The position numbers and the translations under genes were made by a program. Positions 17,533 to 27,590 of a stretch of 64,000 nt of DNA are shown here, piece by piece; the stretch's first letter is position 1; each line of letters starts with the position of its first letter. Location: the NCBI RefSeq assembly GCF_017813335.1, contig NZ_JAGIYY010000005.1, positions 153,066 through 217,065 on the forward strand. Reading direction: 5' to 3'. The notes under the pieces were generated by a model. It saw only the letters and a list, made by a program, of their open reading frames with translations. It was not told the origin of the DNA and did no database searches. This DNA is from Tianweitania sediminis (GTDB lineage: Bacteria; Pseudomonadota; Alphaproteobacteria; Rhizobiales; Rhizobiaceae).

Positions 17533-17544
17533 TTTTCGGGAGCG

Positions 17545-19542
17545 TTAGCTTACTTCCGGCAGCCAGATCTCGAAGGTGGTACCCTTGCCCAGCTCGCTGC
17601 GAACCGTGATCCGTCCGCCCTGACGCGTGATCAAGGTCTGGCTGATCGACAAACCAAGACCGGTGCCCTCGCTTTTTTTGGTCGAAAAGAACGGATCGAA
17701 CACTTTTTCAAGCACATCCGCCGCCATGCCAGTGCCGGTGTCCTCGACCTCGACTGTCACGCCCGCCCTCCCTTCATGCTCGGTATCGCGCGTTCGCAGA
17801 TGAAGGCCGCCGCCGCGCGGCATGGCATGCACGGCATTGACGATCAGGTTGACCAGCACCTGCTGGAGTTCCGTTCGGTTCATCAGCACGAGGCGCGTTG
17901 CCTGATCATCGCGCCCGATGGTGATGGCGGCCTTGTGCAGGAGGTGCTGCACGAGGGGAAGTGTATCGGTGACCACGTCCGGCAGGGCGTGACGTTCGAC
18001 ATAGCCGGCATATTCTTCCGGCTTCGCGAACTGCAGCAGCTTGGTTACGATCTGGTGGATGCGATGAACCTGCTCATCCAGCAGGCGAAACTCTGTGTCG
18101 GCCTTGATCGCGTCGGTCCCCATCACGGCACGCACGACCTCAAGGTTGCCTTGCATGACGGCGATGGGATTGTTGATCTCATGTGCCACGCCGGCGGTGA
18201 TTTCCCCGATGGTCGCGAGCTTCTCCGACATGATGAGCTGACGCGTCGTGGCTTCGAGCTGGCGGTTGGCCATCTGGAGTTCCCGCGTGCGTTCCTCCAC
18301 CCGATCGTTGAGTTCCTCGTTCCAGGCCCGCAACTCCCGGTCACGCGCTTGCAGTTGGTCCAGCAGGTGGTCGAGATGGAGCGCAACCAGACCGATCTCG
18401 TCCTTGGCTTCGCGCGCGCCGGTGCGGGCGCCGAGATCACCGCCTTCAACCTGGCCGATGGTGCCAGCCATCTGTTCCAAAGGCCGAAAGATGCCGCGCG
18501 CCCACCGAAGGAAAAGCGGCACGCTGGCTGCCGCCACGACGAAGAAGGCTGCCACAATCAGGAGAAACGTTTCGTATTTCGCTTGTGTGAACGGCCGCTC
18601 CAGGAACCCGACGTAAAGCATTCCGACGCGGTTGCCGAAACTGTCTACGATCGGCTCATAGGCGGAGATGTACCAGTCGTTGACGACAAACGCGCTGTCG
18701 AGCCAGGTTTGCCCACCCCCGAGAACAGCCTGGCGCACGGCGGCCGAAACACGCGTGCCGAGTGCGCGCCGCCCTTCGAACAGGCGCACATTGGTGCTGA
18801 TGCGGACATCCTCGAGAAAAAGCGTGGCGGTGCCTTGGCTGCCTTCCGGCAGGCTTGCTTCGCGATAAACGAGATCGTTGATCGTATCGATGAAAACCAG
18901 GTTCTGGTTCAGGAGCACGCCACCCACGAGCGCGCCTCGAGTGCCATCTGGAAGAAGCACCGGGCTCGCCGAATGCACCACCATGCCGCGCGTTTCATGG
19001 GACCGATCGGTGGGCACGGCGTTGGGCGTTTCCACGAGCGGAAGGCGGGCGCGCTCGGCAAGGTCCGGTGATATGCCGGCGAGTTCAGCCGGTTCGAAGA
19101 TGTCGATGCCGGTTCGGGCCTGACCAGCCAGGGCTGCGGTGACCACCGGCCAGTCAAACCTTTGCTGCGGCGAAAGCGTCGGCCGCGAGGACGCCAGCAC
19201 TTTGCCGCTCGCATCGATCACATACAGGAAGTCGAGCTCCAGATCGGGCCCGCTGAGCGCAAGCAGGTCGGTGAGGCCCGTTTGATCGATCAGCAGTGAC
19301 GCATCGCGGAACCGCACGGAACCACCCAGGGCGCTTACCTGATCCTGGGTGTTTTCCAGGATGCGAGCGAGATACTGGTGGGCGATGGTCAGGTCGCCGT
19401 TGACCTTTGAGATCAGCGTCGCATCGAACTTGTCGTTCCACCGGTAGATGGTGACACCAAGCAACAGCGGCAGGATAACGAGCGTCGGCAACAGCGCGAT
19501 CGCCAGAAGACGGTAGCGCACCGAATGGGGGTTGAAGGCCAC
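17545..19542 (-). CDS. Sensor histidine kinase, DctB-like (Cache-HAMP-HisKA-HATPase)
   Basis: About 665 aa. An N-terminal membrane helix (LLAIALLPTLVILPLLLG) and a periplasmic Cache-type sensor region of about 280 residues come first. A second helix near FLLIVAAFFVVAAASVPLFL, a HAMP linker and a coiled coil lead to the phospho-acceptor GVAHEINNP. The ATPase boxes are NLIVNAVHAMP, VEDTGTGM and EGTGLGLSIS. It phosphorylates the regulator encoded just upstream. I start it at GTG 19542, one base after the regulator's stop, since the longer frame lies within that gene. The periplasmic Cache domain suggests it senses the carboxylate carried by the MFS protein. Confidence 0.88.
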   Translation of the reverse strand: MAFNPHSVRYRLLAIALLPTLVILPLLLGVTIYRWNDKFDATLISKVNGDLTIAHQYLARILENTQDQVSALGGSVRFRDASLLIDQTGLTDLLALSGPDLELDFLYVIDASGKVLASSRPTLSPQQRFDWPVVTAALAGQARTGIDIFEPAELAGISPDLAERARLPLVETPNAVPTDRSHETRGMVVHSASPVLLPDGTRGALVGGVLLNQNLVFIDTINDLVYREASLPEGSQGTATLFLEDVRISTNVRLFEGRRALGTRVSAAVRQAVLGGGQTWLDSAFVVNDWYISAYEPIVDSFGNRVGMLYVGFLERPFTQAKYETFLLIVAAFFVVAAASVPLFLRWARGIFRPLEQMAGTIGQVEGGDLGARTGAREAKDEIGLVALHLDHLLDQLQARDRELRAWNEELNDRVEERTRELQMANRQLEATTRQLIMSEKLATIGEITAGVAHEINNPIAVMQGNLEVVRAVMGTDAIKADTEFRLLDEQVHRIHQIVTKLLQFAKPEEYAGYVERHALPDVVTDTLPLVQHLLHKAAITIGRDDQATRLVLMNRTELQQVLVNLIVNAVHAMPRGGGLHLRTRDTEHEGRAGVTVEVEDTGTGMAADVLEKVFDPFFSTKKSEGTGLGLSISQTLITRQGGRITVRSELGKGTTFEIWLPEVS

Positions 19543-19543
19543 G

Positions 19544-20959
<1,416 letters not shown>

Positions 20960-21025
20960 CTTGTCGTGGCATCCGCCCGATGATGACCGAAGCCGCGGCA
21001 GAAGGCAAAGCGGGGGGAAGGGTGC

Positions 21026-22150
21026 CTACACGAAAACGCGCAGATGATTGTCCCAGGCTGGCTTGCTTTGATCTGGCTCGACCAACATCACTTCGGCCGC
21101 GGGCGACATGCTGGCCACCGCCCCGCGGCCGCTGGTCGCAAGCACCTTACCGGATCCGAGCGGCGCCACGCCACAACCGTCGGGAATCGCCTGCTGGCCA
21201 AGAAAGCGGCCCGTTGCGCAGTCCCAGAAGGCCACCAGACCGCCCCGCGGAGAAGAGGTCGCTACGATGTCTCCCGAGGCATCTACCGACATGGAGCCGA
21301 CGTAATTGTCAAAAGCCCGAAGGGCGTCGCTCGGGCCGGGGAAGAGTTCAGGTTCGCGGCCCCGCCGATGCCTGCCCACCAAAGGCGGCCGTTCCGTTGC
21401 CTGGCCCTGGTGCTGGCAGCCGAACCACACAGTTCCCGTTCTGTCGGTTGCAAGATGGCGAATCGAGAGCTGGTGCAGTTCGGGGGCAAGCGACACCTGT
21501 TCCACGATCTCGCCTGTGGCAATGTCGATGTAAGCCAGCGTCGGCTTCATCGTATCCAAGTTGAGCTTTAGCCGCTCATAGTCAGGATGTGTGAGGATGC
21601 CCCCATTGGCGATGCATAAAGTGCGCCCGTCCCTGGACAACACCGCTTCATGCGGCTCGACGCCGCCGCTCGCAAATTCGCCGATCCTTTCAAAGCCGGC
21701 CTGTACGTCATAGATACCGATGACGCCTCGCGCTCCGTTGAAATCGTTTTCCGTGGACAGCATCAGACGACCATCCGGGGTGAATACCCCGTGGCCGAAG
21801 AAGTGCCTGTTTCCGGGAGGAGCAATGGCGAGGGGGTCGCCACACCCATCGACATTGAAGGTCACCGCATAACGGCCAGGCGAGCGTCCGAAGGCGACGG
21901 CCCGACGGCGTGGCGCGTCAATGGCGAAGGAATGGCCGCGGGCTTCCACCGGAAGCACAAGCCGATCGCGACCGCGTTCGTCGACGACGACCACCTCGAA
22001 GCCACCCTTGTTGAGCCGGGCACCGAGGAAAAGGAGCGTGTCCTTCTCCGCCGCAGCAGAGGGCGGAGCAAGCGACGCCGCTCCTGCCAAAGCCAAGAAG
22101 GTGCGTCGATCGATGAGGGCGCCTCTGCTTCTCACGGGATCAGTCACCAT
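21026..22150 (-). CDS. DUF1513 protein with Tat-type signal
   Basis: About 374 aa. The N-terminal DRRTFLALAGAASL followed by APPSAAAE is a probable twin-arginine signal, so export in folded form is expected. The mature part has beta-propeller-like repeats (for example GHGVFTPDGRLMLSTEND and LSRDGRTLCIANGG). DUF1513 proteins are regularly the last gene of imelysin operons, as here. Function unknown; cofactor binding is suggested by the Tat signal only. ATG 22150 overlaps the preceding imelysin stop by 11 bp and is preferred to the upstream ATG at 22186. Confidence 0.85.
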   Translation of the reverse strand: MVTDPVRSRGALIDRRTFLALAGAASLAPPSAAAEKDTLLFLGARLNKGGFEVVVVDERGRDRLVLPVEARGHSFAIDAPRRRAVAFGRSPGRYAVTFNVDGCGDPLAIAPPGNRHFFGHGVFTPDGRLMLSTENDFNGARGVIGIYDVQAGFERIGEFASGGVEPHEAVLSRDGRTLCIANGGILTHPDYERLKLNLDTMKPTLAYIDIATGEIVEQVSLAPELHQLSIRHLATDRTGTVWFGCQHQGQATERPPLVGRHRRGREPELFPGPSDALRAFDNYVGSMSVDASGDIVATSSPRGGLVAFWDCATGRFLGQQAIPDGCGVAPLGSGKVLATSGRGAVASMSPAAEVMLVEPDQSKPAWDNHLRVFV

Positions 22151-23201
22151 CCAGGGCGTTGAATCCCATCGAGAGCCCCAGCGCACCTGCGAGTTGTTCC
22201 GACACCTGTTGCCCGGCGTGCTCGACCGCGAGATCCGCGAGATTGATCTTCCCGCGCGCGTTCTGGTCCTCGAACGCGTGCTCCGGCGGGATGTCTATGC
22301 TTCGCAGCGCTCCCAGCGCCGTGTTCAGCTCGAAAAGGATCGAGTCCGCGATCCAGCGATGATCCTTCGGCAAGGCCTCCGTGAAGCCCGCTTGCTCCAG
22401 AAGATCGCGCGCCCCCTGCAGTTGCGCGACCACAAGCTCGAAAGTCAGATCGGAACGCCAGAACGGCGCGCGCTTGCCCCGCGCCTTATCCGGCTTTTCG
22501 CCCAGTGCCGGACGAAGTTCGGCGGCATGGACGAACTGGAAAACGGTTGTAAGCGCCTTGATGATCTCGCCTTTGACCTCGGATGCCGAGCGGTAGGGAG
22601 CGCTGCTGCCGTCCGGTGCAATAAAGGATTGCGCAAAGGGTTGGCTCGGCGCCCAGCCCGCCAAAACATCTTGCGCCACGTCTTCGATGGTGGCGGCAAT
22701 CGCGTGACCAAGGCGGCAGCGGAAGCCGCCTCCAGTCGCCGTAAGCTCCTCCGCGCCCGCGCCAAACAGCACCACTTCGAGCGCGGGAAGGCCTTGGCGG
22801 GCGACGCTTCCGTCGGCGAGGCTTGCGGCCGTTGTTGCGGCCTCGTTCTCCTCGACCAACAAACCCTGCACCTGCTTCAGCGTTGTGCCGCGCGGATCAG
22901 GCCAAAAGAACAAGCGTTCGAAGCGGTTGTTCGCCGCCAGAGGACCGAAGCGCAGCACCGAAGCGCGGCCCCAGGTCGTCACAAGACCTCCGAAAGCGTC
23001 GCGCGCGGCGTCGAGCGCGGGTTGGGAGGGCGCTTCGCACAAGCTCCCAATCGTGGTCTCGGCGTGGTCGGCAGCCTCCACCAAAGCGTCGAAAGCCGGC
23101 CGGGCAAATGCCAGCGAGATTTGAGCGCCGGGTCCTTCCTGCGCAACAGCCGGACACGAAAGAAGCGCCGGGATCAACAAGAGAAGGAATTTTCTCATCA
23201 A
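22140..23201 (-). CDS. Imelysin-family protein with altered metal motif
   Basis: 353 aa with a clear signal peptide (MMRKFLLLLIPALLSCPAVA, cleavage after AQ or VA). The mature part is the helical imelysin/peptidase M75-like fold, with RFGPLAANNRFERLFFWPDP near residue 85. The family's GxHxxE motif, proposed to bind metal, reads GLPALE: the His is replaced by Pro. The first imelysin of the same operon keeps it. A divergent or non-metal-binding partner is likely. It overlaps both neighbours (4 bp with the di-heme protein), so expression is coupled. Confidence 0.88.
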   Translation of the reverse strand: MMRKFLLLLIPALLSCPAVAQEGPGAQISLAFARPAFDALVEAADHAETTIGSLCEAPSQPALDAARDAFGGLVTTWGRASVLRFGPLAANNRFERLFFWPDPRGTTLKQVQGLLVEENEAATTAASLADGSVARQGLPALEVVLFGAGAEELTATGGGFRCRLGHAIAATIEDVAQDVLAGWAPSQPFAQSFIAPDGSSAPYRSASEVKGEIIKALTTVFQFVHAAELRPALGEKPDKARGKRAPFWRSDLTFELVVAQLQGARDLLEQAGFTEALPKDHRWIADSILFELNTALGALRSIDIPPEHAFEDQNARGKINLADLAVEHAGQQVSEQLAGALGLSMGFNALDGD

Positions 23202-24697
23202 AGCGACTCCAGAAAGCGGATCAGCGCGTCCCGTTCATCTCGTTGCATGGCCGCGAACGAGTCCCGCGCCGCCTGCGCTTCGCCGCCGTGCCAAAGAATG
23301 GCCTCCTTGAGCGTTCGAGCACGCCCATCATGCAGGAAACCCGCTTCCCCGCTGATCGTGGTGGCTGTGCCGATGCCCCAAAGAGGCGGCGTGCGCCATT
23401 CGCGGCCTGTCGCTTGACCTTCCGGCCGATTGTCCGCCAGTTCGGCCCCCATGTCATGCAGCAGCAGATCGGTATACGGCCAGATCAGCTGGAAGCGGTG
23501 CGCCTCATGGGCAGCGTTTCGGCTCGTCACATATTTGGGCACGTGGCAGGATGGACAGCCTGCCTGGTAGAAGGCCTTCTTTCCGTTCAGGACTGTGGTG
23601 TTGCCGCTGTTGGGTCTTGCGGGGAGGGCCAGGTTCTCGGAATAGAATGTAACGAAATCCAGCAGGTCGCGCGGCACTTCTTCTGGCCCGAAGTCCGCCT
23701 GTGCGCCGTGCGGCATCGACCGGCACGCTGCTTCAGCTTCGCCGCAGTCCCCCCAATGATCCGCAAGGATCGGCGTTGACAAGCCCATGTCGCCCGCAAA
23801 GGCATGCGCGGTCTGCTGTTCCACCGTTGGCTGTACGGCCTTCCAGCCAAAGCGGCCGATGGTGAGACCGCCTCGTCCATCGCCCACCATGTTTGGACGT
23901 CCGGAAATGCCGTCGCCATTGGCGTCATCGGGATCGGCTTTCGCCAGGATATCGGCCGGATGGATTGCGTCCAGCAGTCCCATGCCGCCCATCGGCGGCG
24001 CAATGCGCGCCGAAAGCATGAAATCAGGCGCCAGGGGTCCGAAGCCGAGATTGCCGATCGTCACGGCAGGCTTGCGCAAGATCACGGTTTCACCGCCAGA
24101 TAGGCTGGCCGGGAACTCTTCATAAGCGATCCGGACTTGGCCTTCCGCAGCAAGCCCGGCGACGGCAAAATCCTGAAGCTGCGAGCCATATGTCGGCTCG
24201 GGCACCGCCGTGAGCAGCCCCGCGTCAATTGCGCTTTGCTGTTTCCCGTTTGGAGGAATCGAGATCCGCAGCAGCAAAGAAACCGCATCGTCGCCCGCAT
24301 TTGCTGGCGCGTGCCCGCGTCCATCCTTGATATGGCAGGACTGGCAGGCACGGGCATTGAACAAGGGGCCTAGTCCGTCCGAGGCCTGGGTCGAGGACGG
24401 CGCGCTGATCCATTCCTTGCGGAACAAGCCGTTCCCCACCACGAAGCGCTGCTGGTCGTCCAAGGAAAGGTTCGCCGACGGATGCGACAACGCGTTGGCA
24501 TCCCGGGGCTTGAGCACCGTGGCCGCGCCGGCGGGCATAGCCTCGAAAGCTTCAGGCCGTGAGAAATCGGTCGCTGGCCGCGTCACGGACGCGACCTTCG
24601 CCTGGTCCTTTGCGCTGAGATCGTCCCGCAGAATGGCCGTTGCCGCTGCGGACGTAGCGGCGAGCAAAACCAGTGCGAGCGCGAGCTTGAGTTGCAT
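23198..24697 (-). CDS. Di-heme c-type oxidoreductase (DUF1111 family)
   Basis: 499 aa with an N-terminal export signal (QLKLALALVLLAATSAAATA). Two haem-c sites are present: CQSCH near residue 113 and CPSCH near 375, in the DUF1111 "thiol oxidoreductase" context (NARACQSCHIKDGRG, GVGLF-like segments). Expected to be periplasmic and redox-active. In imelysin operons this protein is thought to change the redox state of iron; that role is inferred by association. It sits 41 bp after the first imelysin and overlaps the second. Confidence 0.9.
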   Translation of the reverse strand: MQLKLALALVLLAATSAAATAILRDDLSAKDQAKVASVTRPATDFSRPEAFEAMPAGAATVLKPRDANALSHPSANLSLDDQQRFVVGNGLFRKEWISAPSSTQASDGLGPLFNARACQSCHIKDGRGHAPANAGDDAVSLLLRISIPPNGKQQSAIDAGLLTAVPEPTYGSQLQDFAVAGLAAEGQVRIAYEEFPASLSGGETVILRKPAVTIGNLGFGPLAPDFMLSARIAPPMGGMGLLDAIHPADILAKADPDDANGDGISGRPNMVGDGRGGLTIGRFGWKAVQPTVEQQTAHAFAGDMGLSTPILADHWGDCGEAEAACRSMPHGAQADFGPEEVPRDLLDFVTFYSENLALPARPNSGNTTVLNGKKAFYQAGCPSCHVPKYVTSRNAAHEAHRFQLIWPYTDLLLHDMGAELADNRPEGQATGREWRTPPLWGIGTATTISGEAGFLHDGRARTLKEAILWHGGEAQAARDSFAAMQRDERDALIRFLESL

Positions 24698-24738
24698 TCC
24701 GCTTTTGTCCGCGCCGATCCGTGGTTCCGAGTTGACGG

Positions 24739-26001
24739 CTATTCGAACACTGCCCCGGGATTGTCCAGGCTATCGGATCCTTCGATGGTCACGCCGCCGA
24801 GGTCGAGTGCTGTGATCACCCGCTCCAAAGATCGGGTTTGCGCCATCAGGCCGTCAATCACCGCCTGCACGACGGCGTTGCCTTCCGAGTTGCCTTCGCC
24901 GATCATCTGGTCATAGACTTCGCCGCCTTCCGCGCGCGCCTTCAGCGTCTTCGCCGCTTCCATGGTTTCTTTCAAACGGGTTTCCACCTCGTCTGCCAAA
25001 CCCGGATCGGTTTCCCTTACCAGCTCCGCGAGGCTCGCTCCTTCGACCATGGAGCCGTCCACCCGCTGGTATCGGCCGTGATAGACATTGTTGATACCCA
25101 CCACGTCATAGAAATGCGAGTTGTGGGTGTTGTCGGAGAAGCAGTCATGCTCCTCCTCGGGGTCGTGGAGCATGAGGCCGAGCTTCATGCGCTCACCGGC
25201 GAGCTCGCCATAGGACAGGGAGCCAAGCCCTGTGAGGATCTTGGTCAAGCCGTTTGCAGGATCTCCTTCGGCTACGGCAAGGCGAGCGGCGCCGCCGTCT
25301 TCCCAGTTGGCAGCCATCTCCTGGAGATCGGTCACCAGCAGGTCGCTGGCCGCGGTCAGGTACTGAACGCGCCGTTCGCAATGTCCGCCTGTGCAGTTGG
25401 CGGGATCGAATTCGGTCGCCGGACGCGCGCCTGCGCCTGCGTCGCTTCCGTTTAGATCCTGTCCCCACAACAGGAACTCGATCGCATGGTAGCCCCGCGA
25501 AACATTGGCTTCGATGCCGCCGATTTCCTGCAGCGACTCCAGAACCTCGGCGTTGATGGTGGAGGCGTCAACGTCCGTCCCGCCCACGCTGATCTTTGGA
25601 TTGGCGATTACGTTGACCGAGTAGAACGCGTTGGCGTCGCTTTCGGCCCCGTAGCTGCCATCCACGTAATCAATCAAACCTTCATCCAGCGGCCAAGCGT
25701 TTACGCGACCTTCCCACTCGTCCACGATTGGATTACCGAAACGGAAGGCTTCCGTTTGTTGGTAGGGCACCCGCGCTTGGAGCCAGGCCTGCCGCGCGGC
25801 GCGGAGCGTTTCCTGCGTGGGATCTGCGGCGAGCTCATCGATGGCAGCGTCGAGTTTTTTGGCTGTTTCCAAACTGTCCTGATAGCCTGCCAAAGCGATG
25901 TTGGAATAGGTTTCCAGCACAGCCGAGGCTTCAACTGCCGACGCTGAAGAGGGAACGGCGAAGGCCAACACCAAAGCCGCAGTTCCGAAAGCATGTTTCA
26001 T
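24739..26001 (-). CDS. Imelysin-family protein (IrpA-like, M75), intact GxHxxE
   Basis: 420 aa. The signal peptide is MKHAFGTAALVLAFAVPSSA. The motif GYHAIEFLLWG carries the full GxHxxE, and the conserved EEEHDCFSDNTHNSHFYD block of iron-regulated imelysins is present. It also contains CTGGHC, typical of this subgroup. Such proteins are periplasmic or surface-exposed and are induced by iron limitation in other bacteria; proteolysis is doubtful. First gene of a four-gene operon. Confidence 0.92.
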   Translation of the reverse strand: MKHAFGTAALVLAFAVPSSASAVEASAVLETYSNIALAGYQDSLETAKKLDAAIDELAADPTQETLRAARQAWLQARVPYQQTEAFRFGNPIVDEWEGRVNAWPLDEGLIDYVDGSYGAESDANAFYSVNVIANPKISVGGTDVDASTINAEVLESLQEIGGIEANVSRGYHAIEFLLWGQDLNGSDAGAGARPATEFDPANCTGGHCERRVQYLTAASDLLVTDLQEMAANWEDGGAARLAVAEGDPANGLTKILTGLGSLSYGELAGERMKLGLMLHDPEEEHDCFSDNTHNSHFYDVVGINNVYHGRYQRVDGSMVEGASLAELVRETDPGLADEVETRLKETMEAAKTLKARAEGGEVYDQMIGEGNSEGNAVVQAVIDGLMAQTRSLERVITALDLGGVTIEGSDSLDNPGAVFE

Positions 26002-26544
26002 ATGGCTGCTCCGCTCGTCCCCAAAGCCGCGCCGAAGCGCGTACCGGACGACAACAATCGGCCGGCAACCCGTCCATCAAGACCTGATCACGAGTTTCTG
26101 GAGTTTAGAAGTCAGCTTTAGGCAGTGCAAGAGACATTCATGGCCACCAGCACGTTTCGTGGGAACTCAGTTGTCAGTCAACATGGGAAAGCTTGTGAGA
26201 ACAACGGTGGGGAGAAGACACTGGCGAGGGAGTGGGATACACACGAACGCAGCAAACCACAGAAAACCTGCGTTTCTCACCTGATCTTTGCCCAATAGGT
26301 AGGACAAGTTCGGGAAGTAATTAGCGCCTCATAGAAACGAAGCTGCCCGGCTGTTCACAAGCAGCAGGGTCAGTCAACTCGACCACCGTTGACCGAAGCT
26401 GAAGATCCTCACGAGCCGCGATCCCCACGGCTGCTCGGCTGCGAAAGATTATCGCGGGATCGCACGACACCCCTCATGCTCAGACTGCAACGCTTGCATA
26501 TTCCCCCCAAACAGGAGCTTTCTCCTCATGCCTAGGAGGAGCCC
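26002..26544. other. Divergent promoter region, imelysin operon / sulfate-ester operon
   Basis: 543 bp without a convincing gene, less GC-rich than its surroundings. Near the imelysin side a TTCTAAA half-site (minus strand, 26103-26109) recalls Irr/ICE boxes but lacks a proper second half. On the plus side a strong AGGAGG at 26534-26539 serves the 26545 gene. It is preceded by AGGAG-CTTT-CTCCT, whose second arm could instead pair with the ribosome site. No repeat or RNA gene was recognised. Confidence 0.5.
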
Positions 26545-27486
26545 ATGACGAACCGAGACCTACCATCTTGCTGCGTCCCCTCCAGCGGAGCCGATGAACC
26601 TACTCGCTCGCCTGAGGTGCGACAGTCCATTCAAGCTGATGTGGTACATGAAGAGTGCGTCCTGAGCGGCATCTTCCAGATGGGCGACGCCTTTCGAGAA
26701 GGCCGGAAGGACGACGGCGAGGGGCCTCTTCATCGAGTAAATATTAGTTCCTTCGCGATCGATCTGGTCTGCGTCACCGTCCAGCAGTTCGCCGCATTCG
26801 TCGAGGACACCGGCTTTGTCACTACGGCTGAACGGCGCGGGTCTTCGGCCGTATTCCATCTGGCTGTGGCCGCCCGCTCGGACGACGTGCTGGGGGACCT
26901 TGGCATGCCGTGGTGGCTTGATGTGTGCGGGGCGGACTGGCGCCACCCCTTTGGACCGCTGTCAGATAGCGAAGCGCTACTGGACCACCCGGTCGTGCAC
27001 GTCAGTCATGATGATGCGCGCGCTTATTGTTTCTGGGCTGGCCGCGCCCTTCCAACCGAAGCTGAATGGGAATTTGCTGCGCGCGGCGGGCTGGACGGGC
27101 GGCGCTACGCCTGGGGGGATGAGTTGCATCCCAGCGGGGAACATCGCGCCAACATCTGGCAAGGTGTTTTCCCGACATTCAATTCTGGCGAAGACGGTTT
27201 CCGTGCCACCGCACCAGTGAAAGCTTTTCCGCCGAACGGGCACGGCATTTATCAGACGGCGGGGAACGTCTGGGAGTGGTGCGCGGACTGGTTCGATCCC
27301 GGGTATTACACGGTCTCGCCAACCCAGGATCCTGCCGGTCCGGCTGATGGTGCGGAACGCGTTCTGCGCGGCGGCTCTTACCTTTGCCATGCCTCCTATT
27401 GCGACCGTTACCGTGTATCCGCGCGTAGCCGCAACACGCCAGACGCGACGGCCGGGAATATCGGTTTTCGAACCGTGCGTCGTTAG
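26545..27486 (+). CDS. Formylglycine-generating enzyme (sulfatase-maturing)
   Basis: 313 aa, FGE/SUMF1 fold. It contains the FGE elements TPVTVQQF-like VCVTVQQFAAFVEDTG, LPTEAEWEFAARGG, GNVWEWCADW and RGGSYLC. The two active-site cysteines, Cys281 and Cys286, have the same 5-residue spacing as the human enzyme pair. It should oxidise the sulfatase active-site Cys to formylglycine using oxygen and copper. No signal peptide, in line with a cytosolic target. The sulfatase at 32605 in the same cluster has the required CxPSR site. ATG follows a strong AGGAGG. Confidence 0.92.
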   Translation: MTNRDLPSCCVPSSGADEPTRSPEVRQSIQADVVHEECVLSGIFQMGDAFREGRKDDGEGPLHRVNISSFAIDLVCVTVQQFAAFVEDTGFVTTAERRGSSAVFHLAVAARSDDVLGDLGMPWWLDVCGADWRHPFGPLSDSEALLDHPVVHVSHDDARAYCFWAGRALPTEAEWEFAARGGLDGRRYAWGDELHPSGEHRANIWQGVFPTFNSGEDGFRATAPVKAFPPNGHGIYQTAGNVWEWCADWFDPGYYTVSPTQDPAGPADGAERVLRGGSYLCHASYCDRYRVSARSRNTPDATAGNIGFRTVRR

Positions 27487-27516
27487 GAGCCCGCAGTCCG
27501 GTCCCTCAAAATACAA

Positions 27517-27547
27517 ATGTCATAACATGATTGACATGTCAGAACAT
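27517..27547. promoter_or_regulatory. Paired 12-bp operator-like repeats
   Basis: ATGTCATAACAT (27517-27528) and ATGTCAGAACAT (27536-27547) differ at one base, are each imperfect palindromes (ATGT/ACAT arms), and lie 19 bp apart. A TTGACA hexamer (27531-27536) sits between and overlaps the second copy. This is a good candidate operator for the GntR protein of the operon, placed to repress the binding-protein gene. Confidence 0.5.
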
Positions 27548-27590
27548 TTGCGCGAGCGTGTGGCATCCGAATTTGAGAAGGGAGGCTCAA

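Noticed and set aside
26103..26109. TTCTAAA half-site resembling an Irr/ICE box before the imelysin operon.
   Set aside because: The second half of the palindrome is missing; a 7-bp match alone is not evidence.
27531..27536. TTGACA as a -35 box of the binding-protein gene.
   Set aside because: No acceptable -10 hexamer follows at 16-18 bp; kept only as part of the operator description.
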